23,575 nucleotides of DNA from Prevotella sp. CAG:732 (GTDB lineage: Bacteria; Bacteroidota; Bacteroidia; Bacteroidales; Bacteroidaceae): positions 2,251 to 25,825 of the forward strand of contig FR893218.1 in NCBI GenBank assembly GCA_000436035.1. Direction: 5' to 3'. Made by a program: the position numbers and the translations under genes. The notes beneath the pieces were generated by a model. It was not told the DNA's origin and searched no databases. It worked only from the letters and a program-made list of their open reading frames with translations. Shown one piece after another: positions 16,286-23,575 of this stretch; within the stretch, counting starts at the first letter, position 1, and each line of letters begins with the position of its first letter.

Positions 16286-18088
16286 ATGAAAATTAAGAAT
16301 ATTATATTATTGGCTGCGCTCTCCTTGTCGTTGGCATCTTGCTCCGACTTGTTTGAGCCTGCCGAGGAGAATAACCGAGGTGTAGAGGCGATGCTTAAGG
16401 AGCCTACATTTGCACAAGGTCTCTTGGGCTATGCCTATTCTCATCTGCCATATTCCAATTCGAGCGAGACGGACATTGCCACCGATGATGCAGTGACCAA
16501 TGATTTGGCTAGCTCTTACTCGAAAATGGCGCAAGGTGCTTGGGCTGCTAACAACGACCCAATGAGCCAATGGAATGGTCGCCGTTCTGTTATCCAGTAT
16601 CTGAACCAATTCCTTGCTATCGCTGACAACGTGAAATGGGCAGACGATCCTATTGCAGCCAAGGTGTTCGCTGAGAGCCGCAAGGGTGAGGCTTATGCTT
16701 TGAGAGCTTTGAATCTTTATTATCTCGTTCAGGCTCATGCTGGTTGGTCTGAGGATGGTGAACTCTTGGGTGTGCCATTGTCAACCACAGTGGAAGATGC
16801 CAACACCGACTTCAATCAGTCTCGTGCTACCTTCCAACAGTGCATCGACCAAATTAACTCCGACTTGGATGAGGCTATCAAGTTGTTGCCTCTCGACTAC
16901 AAGCAGCACTCAGAGTCTGAGGTTCCTGCTTACTATAAGGAGTTGGGTGCTTCTTTGAGCGTCTATGACCGTGTGTTCGGTGAGCACTTGGCTGGTCGTA
17001 TCAGTGGTCGTATCGCTGAGGCTATCTGTGCCCAGGTTGCCTTGATGGCATCTAGCGAGGCTTACAAGGGTGGCTGTGATGTTACAGTTGCCAATGCTGC
17101 CGACGCTGCAGCCACGGTACTCGACCGCATCGGTGGTGTCTCTGGTATGGCAGCCAATGGTAACACCTGGTACACGAATAAGGATGAAATCAAGAAGTTG
17201 AAGTCGGGTGCTGTTCCAGCAGAAATCATTTGGCGTAGTAATGTCAATGAGGGTAAGGAAGATTATGACCTCGGTGTTATCCAAGAGAAGAACAATTTCC
17301 CTCCTACACTCTACGGAAAGGGTCGCATCAATCCAACTCAGAATTTGGTGGATGCCTTCCCTATGGCGAATGGTTATCCTATCACGGATGAGGAGAATAG
17401 TGAATTTGATGACATTGATCCTTATAGCAATCGTGACCCACGTCTCGACCTCTATATCATCCACAATGGTTCTGAGTACAAGGGCAAGACCATCAACACG
17501 ACAGCAACTGGAGATACCAATGACGGTCTCAATAAGATTAGTACCTCTACTCGTACTGGTTACTATCTGAAGAAGTTGCTTCGTGACGACTGTAGTGCAG
17601 ACCCTAACAACCTCAATGCACAGCCTCACTACAATGCCTACATCCGTTACACCGAGATTTTCTTGGATTACGCTGAGGCAGCCAACGAGGCATGGGGACC
17701 AAAGGGTAAAGGTACTCACAACTATTCTGCTTACGATGTCATCAAGGCTATCCGCCAACGTGCTGGCATCACCGATACTGGCTACCTCGATGAATGTGCA
17801 GAAGATCAGGCAAAGATGCGTGAGTTGATTCGCAATGAGCGTCGTATCGAGCTCTGCTTCGAGAATCACCGCTTCTGGGATCTCCGCCGTTGGAAGGCTA
17901 ACATTGCTGAGACAGCCAAGGGTGTCAACGTAACCGAGGTAGATGGTATTCCTACATTCGAAGAAATCGATGTAGAGACAAGAAATTATAGCGATTATAT
18001 GTATTATGGTCCTATCCCACAAAGTGAGACGCTCAAGTGGAGCAACTTGAAGCAGAACAAGGGCTGGAATGTAAAGAACAACGACTAA
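16286..18088 (+). CDS. xusD: Second SusD-like lipoprotein XusD
   Basis: A 600-residue surface lipoprotein with lipobox LASC (C19) followed by SDLFEPAEE. The SusD helical scaffold is seen in SRKGEAYALRALNLYYLVQAHAGW (near 130) and in the C-terminal RagB signature YIRYTEIFLDYAEAANEAWGP (near 450) and IRNERRIELCFENHRFWDLRRW (about 514-535). The N-terminal EVPAYYKELGASLSVYDRVF region (near 212) is an extra insertion common in larger SusD proteins. It is the partner of XusC and part of the operon, with 18 nt to xusE. The role is binding of xylan or arabinoxylan chains at the surface. Two distinct SusCD pairs in one operon are a known feature of Prevotella and Bacteroides xylan loci. Confidence 0.94.
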   Translation: MKIKNIILLAALSLSLASCSDLFEPAEENNRGVEAMLKEPTFAQGLLGYAYSHLPYSNSSETDIATDDAVTNDLASSYSKMAQGAWAANNDPMSQWNGRRSVIQYLNQFLAIADNVKWADDPIAAKVFAESRKGEAYALRALNLYYLVQAHAGWSEDGELLGVPLSTTVEDANTDFNQSRATFQQCIDQINSDLDEAIKLLPLDYKQHSESEVPAYYKELGASLSVYDRVFGEHLAGRISGRIAEAICAQVALMASSEAYKGGCDVTVANAADAAATVLDRIGGVSGMAANGNTWYTNKDEIKKLKSGAVPAEIIWRSNVNEGKEDYDLGVIQEKNNFPPTLYGKGRINPTQNLVDAFPMANGYPITDEENSEFDDIDPYSNRDPRLDLYIIHNGSEYKGKTINTTATGDTNDGLNKISTSTRTGYYLKKLLRDDCSADPNNLNAQPHYNAYIRYTEIFLDYAEAANEAWGPKGKGTHNYSAYDVIKAIRQRAGITDTGYLDECAEDQAKMRELIRNERRIELCFENHRFWDLRRWKANIAETAKGVNVTEVDGIPTFEEIDVETRNYSDYMYYGPIPQSETLKWSNLKQNKGWNVKNND

Positions 18089-18106
18089 TATTAAATACGA
18101 TTAATT

Positions 18107-19183
18107 ATGAAAATGAAGAAAATCTTAGCTATGGCTGTCATGGGAATCTTGGCACTCGGTTTCTCCTCTTGCGAGAACGGTGATGCTGACTTCCCTGATT
18201 ACGAGGGTGGTGTCAATGTATATTTCGCCCATCAGTTCCTAGACCGTACCGTGGTCTTGGGTGATGCCGAGACCCTCAACACCACAGACGATAACAACCA
18301 TATCATCCGTATCGTCTCCACAATGGGTGGTGCTCGTAATGGCAAGAACATTACCTTGAAGGTGGCTGTCGATGAGTCTCTCTGTGACAACCTCTTCTTC
18401 GAGGACGGCGTGACCCCAGTGAAGCCAATGCCTACCAACTATTACACCTTGGATGGCAATACCATCAACTATAATGGTGAGATGCTCGGCAGACTGAAGG
18501 TGAAGTTGGAGGATGCGTTCTTCGCAGACCCAGAGTGCGTCAAGGGTTCTTATGTGATTCCTGTTCGTATCTTGGAGCAGGTGGGAGCTGACTCTATCCT
18601 GAGTGGTAAGCCTATGGTAGATGGTGAGACTCCTTCTAGAACAAACTTGGAGGCTTGGTCAAAAACTCCTCAGGATTATGTACTCTATAAGGTAAAATAC
18701 ATGAACCCTTGGGAGGGCTTCTATCTCCGTCGTGGTACTGATAAGATTACCGAGAATGGTCAGACCAAGGAGGAAACTCGTCAAGGTGCTTCCATCGAGA
18801 AGGATGAGGTTTGCCAGATTACCACCAAGAGCTTGACAGAGGCTCTCTTCCCTGTCTCAGTGAGCAAGGTGGAAGGTAAAAATGAAGATGGCAGCGATAA
18901 GATTGTGAAATACACCTGCAACTTGAAACTTACTTTTGACAATGATGGCAATGTCACTGTATCTTCTGATACCGAGGGCATGACAGCCACAGGTTCTGGC
19001 AAGTTTGAGAAGAAGGCAGCCAAGTTGGCTTGGGGTAACAAGGATCGTGACTTGCTCACTCTCAACTACAAGGTTGATTTCGGTTGTGGCATCACGATGG
19101 AGACCAGCGACCAGTTTGTCGCTCAGACTCGTGGCGACATCAACGGTATCGTCACCTTCAATACTAAATATGTTCAGCAGTAA
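18107..19183 (+). CDS. xusE: Surface glycan-binding lipoprotein XusE (DUF1735/BT_3987-like)
   Basis: A 358-residue lipoprotein with lipobox FSSC (C22) and an acidic start (ENGDADFPDYEGG) that may act as a surface export signal. Residues about 36-165 (VNVYFAHQFLDRTVVLG, IRIVSTMGGA, NITLKVAVD, YVIPVRILE) look like the DUF1735/BT_3987-type N-terminal domain of Bacteroidota surface proteins. Residues about 185-358 contain VLYKVKYMNPWEGFYLRRGT and end with GITMETSDQFVAQTRGDI, a beta-rich domain usually found after it. It has no catalytic signature. It sits between the second SusD gene and the GH10 gene, the standard place for a SusE-like surface glycan-binding protein. Xylan binding is inferred from position; family assignment comes from sequence pattern. 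Confidence 0.82.
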   Translation: MKMKKILAMAVMGILALGFSSCENGDADFPDYEGGVNVYFAHQFLDRTVVLGDAETLNTTDDNNHIIRIVSTMGGARNGKNITLKVAVDESLCDNLFFEDGVTPVKPMPTNYYTLDGNTINYNGEMLGRLKVKLEDAFFADPECVKGSYVIPVRILEQVGADSILSGKPMVDGETPSRTNLEAWSKTPQDYVLYKVKYMNPWEGFYLRRGTDKITENGQTKEETRQGASIEKDEVCQITTKSLTEALFPVSVSKVEGKNEDGSDKIVKYTCNLKLTFDNDGNVTVSSDTEGMTATGSGKFEKKAAKLAWGNKDRDLLTLNYKVDFGCGITMETSDQFVAQTRGDINGIVTFNTKYVQQ

Positions 19184-19219
19184 GATGCTGGGTGAGTAAC
19201 ATCGTAATAAGATTATATC

Positions 19220-21451
19220 ATGAATATGAAAAGAATTAATTTTGGACTAGGCTTGGTAGCTCTCTTGGCTTTGTCTTCATGCGCTGACGACAAGTTCTCA
19301 GAGTTCCGTACAGATATGACCCAGAACAAGAAGGACTATCTGTATCTCAACAACTATGAGCCTTTGAAGAAATATGTACAGGATCTGAAAGACGCAGGCA
19401 AGTGCAACCCCGACTTTAAGTTGGGAATTGCACTCTCCGCATCCGAGTTCAATGAGCAAGGTATTGTGTATTGCTTGGCTGGTAGCAACTTCGACGAGAT
19501 GACCGCCGGCAATGCTATGAAGTATGCTTCTTGTGTGGACAACAAGGGTGTGATGAACTTTGATAATGTCAGTTCCTTTGTTGCCAATGCCAAGGATGCA
19601 GGTTTGACCATCTATGGTCATACGCTCGCTTGGCACTCTCAGCAGAACAACAAGTACCTGAATGGGCTGATAAAGGATAAGGAGTTACCTCCTGCAGAGG
19701 AGAATCCTGGTCTTATCATCACGGCTGGTGATCCTAAGGCAAATACCTGGGATTATGAAATCTACTATGATTTGGATGAGCCTCTTAAAGCTGGTAAAAC
19801 TTACGAGATTTCACTTAATGTAAGGGGAACTAATCCTGGAACGATTGATTTCTGGCCTGGTAAGAAAGATGGTTCTGCTACACAGTATGGAGCAGGTTCA
19901 TTTACTGTAGCTGAAAGTGCTGTTGACAATGAATTCACTTTCACGCCAAATGCAGATATTGACCGTATGCGTTTCTGTTTCGGAAAGATTGGCGGAACAC
20001 TTTATTTTGATAATTTTGTATTGAAAGAAAAGGGTTCTGACCATAATATTGCAGTCAACTCTACCTTTGATGAAGATGATATTTCGCATTGGACCAAAGT
20101 TTCTTGGATGACAGACGTCTCCTATAAGATTGGTAATGTAGCTGGTGCAGGTGCTGTTGAAATCCCTGTAAGTGTTGCGCATCTTAACTTTGATGATGGT
20201 CAGAATCTTGGTGGATGGGGTATGGATAATACGCCAAAGATTGTAAATGGTGTTTGTGAGGTTGGTAACAACGCAGCCAAGACGGACCCTTGGAATGCAC
20301 AAGTTTGCTATGATAAAAAAGGTTTCACTTTCGAGAATGGTACAACCTATCACTTGAAGATGAAAATCAAGGGTTCTGTAGCTGGTGAATTTGGTGCTGG
20401 ATTCCAGAATCCTGAAGGATACAAAGGCTGTGGTGACTTCCCTACCATCAACGTTACAACTGATTGGAAGGAAGTTGATGTGGCTACCACATGTAATGGT
20501 GACAATGCCTTGCGCCTGCTGCTGAATATCGGAAAATATGCGGGTACCCTCTATATTGATGATTTTGAAGTTTACTACACGAAGTCTTCAAATGGTATCC
20601 CTCTCACGGATGAAGAGAAGAAAGATGTCCTTACCACCGCTATGGGAACATGGATTGACGGCATGATGGCTGCTACTGATGGTTATGTTACATCTTGGGA
20701 TGTTGTGAACGAGGCGATCTCTGGTAAGAAAGGTGCTGATGGATTCAATGAGTTGCAGCATGCAACTAATGCTCCTGCTTCTGATGTAGCCAATAGCTTC
20801 TACTGGCAGGATTATCTCGGTGATATCGACTATGTTCGTACAGCCGTAAGAGATGCACGTAAGAGCTTTGCTGAGCACAATGGTGATCCATCTAAGTTGA
20901 AGCTCTTTATCAATGACTACAACTTGGAAGGTTACTGGGATCAGCACGCTAAGCTGAATAGCTTGATCCACTGGATTGGTCTGTGGGAAGATCCTAATGC
21001 AGAGGAGCCTGTTGTTATCGATGGTATTGGTACACAGATGCACGTAACATGCTATGGTGATGCAACTAAGCAGGCTAAGCTTAAGAGCGACATCGAAGAG
21101 ATGTTTAAGTCGCTGGCTAAGACAGGTAAGCTCATCAAGATTTCTGAGCTTGATATGGCTTATGAGGATGAGGCTGGTACTTCTGTTACCTTCGACAAGA
21201 TGACTGAGGAGCAGCACAAGCAGATGCGTAGCTTCTATACATTCATCATCCAGAAGTACTTCGAGCTGATTCCACAGGCTCAGCAGTATGGTATCACTCA
21301 GTGGTGTGCTACTGATTCTCCTAAGGATTCAGGTTGGCGTGCAGGTTGCCCTACAGGTCTTTGGGATAGCAACTATCTCCGCAAGCACACTTACGCAGGC
21401 TTCGCAGTCGGCTTAGGTGCTCCTGAGTACTGGAAGGAGAATGCTGAATAA
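19220..21451 (+). CDS. xyn10C: Surface GH10 endo-beta-1,4-xylanase with carbohydrate-binding modules inserted in the catalytic domain
   Basis: A 743-residue lipoprotein (lipobox LSSC, C21) that cuts the xylan backbone outside the cell. The GH10 barrel is split. The first part (about 45-155) holds GHTLAWHSQ (133-141), and the second part (about 456-735) holds the acid/base E498 (WDVVNEAI), the nucleophile E643 (ISELDMAY) and QWCATDS. Between them lie about 300 residues of beta-rich sequence with two CBM4/9-like modules (about 160-270 and 275-455). Each ends in a LYFDNF or LYIDDF strand, and W177, W212, W333 and W358 are possible binding aromatics. Such an insertion is known for Bacteroidota PUL GH10 enzymes. 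It is the last gene of the operon, 36 nt after xusE, and is followed by a strong terminator. ATG at 19226 is an equally good start. The insert appears richer in A/T codons than the flanking halves. Confidence 0.95.
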   Translation: MNMKRINFGLGLVALLALSSCADDKFSEFRTDMTQNKKDYLYLNNYEPLKKYVQDLKDAGKCNPDFKLGIALSASEFNEQGIVYCLAGSNFDEMTAGNAMKYASCVDNKGVMNFDNVSSFVANAKDAGLTIYGHTLAWHSQQNNKYLNGLIKDKELPPAEENPGLIITAGDPKANTWDYEIYYDLDEPLKAGKTYEISLNVRGTNPGTIDFWPGKKDGSATQYGAGSFTVAESAVDNEFTFTPNADIDRMRFCFGKIGGTLYFDNFVLKEKGSDHNIAVNSTFDEDDISHWTKVSWMTDVSYKIGNVAGAGAVEIPVSVAHLNFDDGQNLGGWGMDNTPKIVNGVCEVGNNAAKTDPWNAQVCYDKKGFTFENGTTYHLKMKIKGSVAGEFGAGFQNPEGYKGCGDFPTINVTTDWKEVDVATTCNGDNALRLLLNIGKYAGTLYIDDFEVYYTKSSNGIPLTDEEKKDVLTTAMGTWIDGMMAATDGYVTSWDVVNEAISGKKGADGFNELQHATNAPASDVANSFYWQDYLGDIDYVRTAVRDARKSFAEHNGDPSKLKLFINDYNLEGYWDQHAKLNSLIHWIGLWEDPNAEEPVVIDGIGTQMHVTCYGDATKQAKLKSDIEEMFKSLAKTGKLIKISELDMAYEDEAGTSVTFDKMTEEQHKQMRSFYTFIIQKYFELIPQAQQYGITQWCATDSPKDSGWRAGCPTGLWDSNYLRKHTYAGFAVGLGAPEYWKENAE

Positions 21452-21517
21452 TATTAGAAATGAACATTAGTTTTAGGTTTTATCATATAGATTAACCGAA
21501 ATAATGTTAGTCGTGAT

Positions 21518-21556
21518 AGGTCGGTTGTGTCGAGATGACACGATCGACCTTTTTTA
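21518..21556 (+). terminator. Intrinsic terminator of the xus-xyn10C operon
   Basis: Bases 21518-21531 pair with 21537-21550 over 14 bp (two G-U pairs) with a 5-nt loop GAGAT, followed directly by six T. This is a textbook rho-independent terminator, 67 nt after the xyn10C stop. It separates the operon from the downstream GH43 gene. Confidence 0.9.
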
Positions 21557-21665
21557 TATAGTATAAAATGTTGCTTTATTAGGAAATAGATTGTCTTATA
21601 TCCCTTTTCCCTTTTTTCATAAACTATTTGTAACACCACATAAAGTTATAACAGACTTTTTATAC

Positions 21666-21673
21666 TATCTTTA
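21666..21673 (+). promoter_or_regulatory. Weak -7 candidate for the second GH43 gene
   Basis: TATCTTTA differs from TAnnTTTG at the last base. A TTTG at 21627-21630 is too far upstream (35 nt) to serve as a normal -33 box. The leader would be about 155 nt. This is only a tentative call. Confidence 0.25.
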
Positions 21674-21739
21674 CCAACAGATTAGAGAAACAACTCAATC
21701 TTATAACTGAATTTATTAACTTAATAAAAAATTGTGCTT

Positions 21740-21760
21740 ATGAAAAAGTTATCTTTCTAG
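21740..21760 (+). pseudogene. Six-codon start remnant (M-K-K-L-S-F-stop)
   Basis: ATG at 21740, behind an A-rich leader typical of translated starts, encodes MKKLSF and then TAG. This is the usual opening of a secreted protein's signal peptide, abruptly broken. The frame does not continue into the GH43 gene 78 nt further on. It may be the 5' stub of a gene replaced by the GH43 gene, a tiny leader peptide, or chance. Confidence 0.25.
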
Positions 21761-21837
21761 TGACAAATACTCACATAAATATAAATTTAGTGTAAAACAT
21801 AAGTTCTATAGTAATGTAGGACGATAATAATTTAAGT

Positions 21838-23337
21838 ATGAAAAAGAAAAATATCCAGACCCCCGTTTTATCAATGGCCATTGCTGCATGTATGATATCT
21901 CACCAGCAAAATGCGCAGGCCGGAGAAAATCCGTCCCTGCAAAATGATTCCGTGCCTTATGTAACCATGCCGGACGTTTCCCCTAAACTCACCACAGGAG
22001 ATGGAAATCCCCTGCTGGATTTTATGTTTACAGCGGATCCAACTGCAGTAGAATATAATGGCAGAATTTATGTGTACGCAACAAACGATCAGCAACAATA
22101 TGATTCAATAGGCGGTTACGGAAAAAACTCCTACGAATACATCAAATCTCTGGTGATGATGTCTTCCGATGACATGACAAACTGGACCTATCACGGAATT
22201 ATTAAAACAGACAGCATCGCCCCATGGATACAAACATCATGGGCACCGTCGATCGCAAAACGTGAGGAAGCGGACGGCAAGACTCACTTCTACCTCTATT
22301 TCTCCAATAGCGGGGGTGGAACCGCAGTGCTGACATCCACATCCCCCATAGGACCGTGGTCAAGCCCGCTGAATCATAGTTTGGTAGACACAAACACTCC
22401 CGGCATAGCAGGAGAATGCAAAGCCGCTTTCGATCCGGGTGTAGTCATTGATGACAAAGGAAAAGGTTGGCTGACAGTAGGCGGAGGATGTGCTCGCATT
22501 ATGCGTTTGGGAAAAGACATGATTAGTGTGGATGGCCCGATAAAGCCCATCAGGGCTCCCCATCATTTCGAAGCTAACGAATTAAACTACATCAACGGCA
22601 CATACGTTTATACTTATAACATAGATTGGCAAGATTTTAGCGACTGGCCTCTCCCGACAGAGAAACCAACCACCTGTTGCATGAGTTACATGACTAGCAA
22701 AACTCCGCTGGTAACCAAAAGTTGGAAATACCAGCACAACTATATGAAAAACCCTGGAGATTATGGATTTGACTACAGCAACAATCATACACATCTACAC
22801 AAATTCCGCGGGAAATGGTATGTATTCTATCACACAATGAGTTTGCAACATAGTTTCAATACAACAGCTGGTTTTCGTAATGTTTGTGTCGATGAAATAC
22901 AAGTTGACGAGAATACTGTGAATATCCACATGGGTAACCAGACTCTGAAAGGCGTAAAACAGATACAGCCTATGAATCCGTTCATCATCCAGCAGGCCGA
23001 AACCACAGCAGCCACACAAGGTGTCAAGTTCACAAATGGAAAAAGCATCGGGGACATGTATGCCGTTACCGTTCCCAACAAGACTGGCATCATTGCTGTC
23101 AGAGGTGTGGAATTCAACAAAGTACCTTCCAGTCTGGAAATTAAGGCATCCGGAAACGGAATCATAGAAGTTCGCCGGGATAGGCCGGACGGAGAAGTCA
23201 TAGCTTCAATCAAAGTCGGTACCCCGCAAATGAAACTCATAGAATCCCAACTTCAAAAGAATATGACAGGCACAATGGACCTCTGTTTTGTCCTGAAAGG
23301 AAACAATATCACATTCGACGAATGGAAGTTCAAATGA
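21838..23337 (+). CDS. Secreted GH43 enzyme with C-terminal CBM6-like module, arabinoxylan-type
   Basis: A 499-residue protein with a signal peptide (about 1-28). The GH43 propeller covers about 55-380: general base D67 (FTADPTA), pKa modulator D199 (AAFDPGV), general acid E245 (HHFEAN) and the SNNHTH histidines (317, 319) before KWYVFYH. Residues about 384-499 (IIQQAET, GIIAVRGVEF, IEVRRDRPDGE, ITFDEWKF) match a CBM6-like beta-sandwich of full length. GH43 plus CBM6 is typical of arabinofuranosidases or xylosidases acting on arabinoxylan; substrate is inferred. It has its own transcription unit, with a terminator before it and a hairpin after. Its codon use differs from the operon: many GGA, CCC/CCG and CTG codons where the xus genes prefer GGT, CCT/CCA and TTG/CTC. 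This suggests acquisition from another Bacteroidota lineage. Confidence 0.9.
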   Translation: MKKKNIQTPVLSMAIAACMISHQQNAQAGENPSLQNDSVPYVTMPDVSPKLTTGDGNPLLDFMFTADPTAVEYNGRIYVYATNDQQQYDSIGGYGKNSYEYIKSLVMMSSDDMTNWTYHGIIKTDSIAPWIQTSWAPSIAKREEADGKTHFYLYFSNSGGGTAVLTSTSPIGPWSSPLNHSLVDTNTPGIAGECKAAFDPGVVIDDKGKGWLTVGGGCARIMRLGKDMISVDGPIKPIRAPHHFEANELNYINGTYVYTYNIDWQDFSDWPLPTEKPTTCCMSYMTSKTPLVTKSWKYQHNYMKNPGDYGFDYSNNHTHLHKFRGKWYVFYHTMSLQHSFNTTAGFRNVCVDEIQVDENTVNIHMGNQTLKGVKQIQPMNPFIIQQAETTAATQGVKFTNGKSIGDMYAVTVPNKTGIIAVRGVEFNKVPSSLEIKASGNGIIEVRRDRPDGEVIASIKVGTPQMKLIESQLQKNMTGTMDLCFVLKGNNITFDEWKFK

Positions 23338-23352
23338 TACCTTACTGATGAC

Positions 23353-23389
23353 AAGGAGGGTGCATTGCCCATTATGATGCACTCTCCTT
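23353..23389 (+). terminator. Hairpin after the second GH43 gene
   Basis: Bases 23353-23365 pair with 23377-23389 over 13 bp (one G-U pair) with an 11-nt loop, 15 nt after the GH43 stop codon. There is no T-run on the plus strand, so it is a weak or rho-assisted terminator. The stop codon of the minus-strand frame at 23372-23563 lies in its loop. Confidence 0.6.
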
Positions 23390-23563
23390 AACTTCCTGTA
23401 CGTATCCTGCGCTGAGGAGACTATGCATGGAAGCTGTGCTATCGTTGGATTCTCTTGTTTGTTTTTGCAACACTAAGATAAGTGAATTCTTCGACATGGC
23501 AAAATCCTGGACCGCTCGGCTCTGCCGCTTGACTTGTTCAAGAACTTTTTGCTGCTCAGGTGT
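23372..23563 (-). CDS. Unrecognised short or broken reading frame at the right edge
   Basis: On the minus strand an open frame of 63 codons ends at TAA (23372-23374). It is bounded upstream by an in-frame TAA (23564-23566). The translation has a protein-like composition: it begins TPEQQKVLEQVKRQSRAV, then SKNSLILVLQKQTRES and SAGYVQEVKESAS. It is charged, likely helical, and not low complexity. The first ATG (23495-23497) would give only 41 residues. It may be the 3' end of a gene extending beyond the window that carries a frameshift near 23564, or a small gene. I do not recognise the family. It uses CGG, CGA and AGA codons, unlike the xus genes. Confidence 0.35.
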   Translation of the reverse strand, partial: TPEQQKVLEQVKRQSRAVQDFAMSKNSLILVLQKQTRESNDSTASMHSLLSAGYVQEVKESAS

Positions 23564-23575
23564 TTAAAAAGTTTA
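23390..23575. other. Right-edge region
   Basis: Apart from the minus-strand frame described above, no feature can be supported here. The tail (23562-23570) contains GTTTAAAAA, and the adjacent gene, if any, lies outside the window. Confidence 0.4.

Larger units (their letters stand above)
21452..21837. promoter_or_regulatory. AT-rich region between xyn10C and the second GH43 gene
   Basis: These 386 bases hold the operon terminator (21518-21556), then about 280 nt of very AT-rich sequence. That stretch has a weak promoter candidate (TATCTTTA, 21666-21673, one mismatch to TAnnTTTG). It also has an aborted start-like frame (21740-21760). No other gene is seen. The second GH43 gene therefore needs its own promoter here. 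Confidence 0.55.

Noticed and set aside
16910..18022. 370-codon open frame on the minus strand
   Set aside because: It lies entirely antisense to xusD, has no domain-like pattern and arises from the biased third positions of the real gene.
23562..23568. Programmed -1 frameshift site (minus strand TTTAAAC)
   Set aside because: The heptamer is present, but the frame before it lies outside the window, and a -1 shift there would not enter the protein-like frame.
1..23575. CRISPR arrays, tRNA, rRNA or insertion sequences
   Set aside because: No regular repeat-spacer pattern, no cloverleaf-like sequence, no ribosomal RNA sequence and no transposase frame was seen on either strand.

Overview
The window is a xylan utilisation locus (PUL) from a Bacteroidota genome, most likely Prevotella/Segatella. 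The evidence is two SusC/SusD pairs in tandem, a hybrid two-component regulator, lipoprotein surface proteins with SSC-type lipoboxes, TAnnTTTG promoter cores and near absence of Shine-Dalgarno sequences. The order SusC-SusD-SusC-SusD-lipoprotein-GH10 matches the xusA-xusB-xusC-xusD-xusE-xyn10C cluster described for Prevotella bryantii and relatives. I use those names by resemblance of order and domains, not from a database search.

Layout. 1-255: intergenic, with a 26-bp inverted repeat that looks like a bidirectional terminator. 256-1926 (-): secreted GH43 beta-xylosidase/arabinofuranosidase-like enzyme. 2071-6153 (-): hybrid two-component system sensor/regulator (HTCS). 6154-6683: divergent 530-bp control region with promoters for both directions, a 10-bp inverted repeat at the HTCS promoter and a roughly 325-nt leader carrying a strong stem with a GUGA tetraloop. 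6684-8081 (+): secreted GH5 enzyme with a sorting-tail-like C-terminus. 8082-8196: second promoter, sharing an 11-mer with the first. 8197-21451 (+): six closely spaced genes (gaps of 18-36 nt), xusA-E and xyn10C, ended by a clear intrinsic terminator at 21518-21556. 21838-23337 (+): a separate GH43 gene with a C-terminal CBM6-like module and markedly different codon use. 23338-23575: hairpin and a short unrecognised reading frame on the minus strand running toward the right edge.

Working model (known for this type of locus, inferred here): the surface lipoprotein Xyn10C cuts xylan outside the cell. XusE and the SusD-like proteins XusB and XusD hold the chains, and the TonB-dependent XusA and XusC import oligosaccharides. 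GH43 and GH5 enzymes trim side chains and oligomers. The HTCS senses an oligosaccharide in the periplasm and activates the operon.

The catalogue of genes is a known type of system. The less explained parts are the leader RNA structures and promoter repeats, the degenerate plug of XusC, the compositional patchwork of xyn10C, and the right-hand end. At that end an aborted gene start, a compositionally foreign GH43 gene and an unknown frame suggest a recombination boundary.
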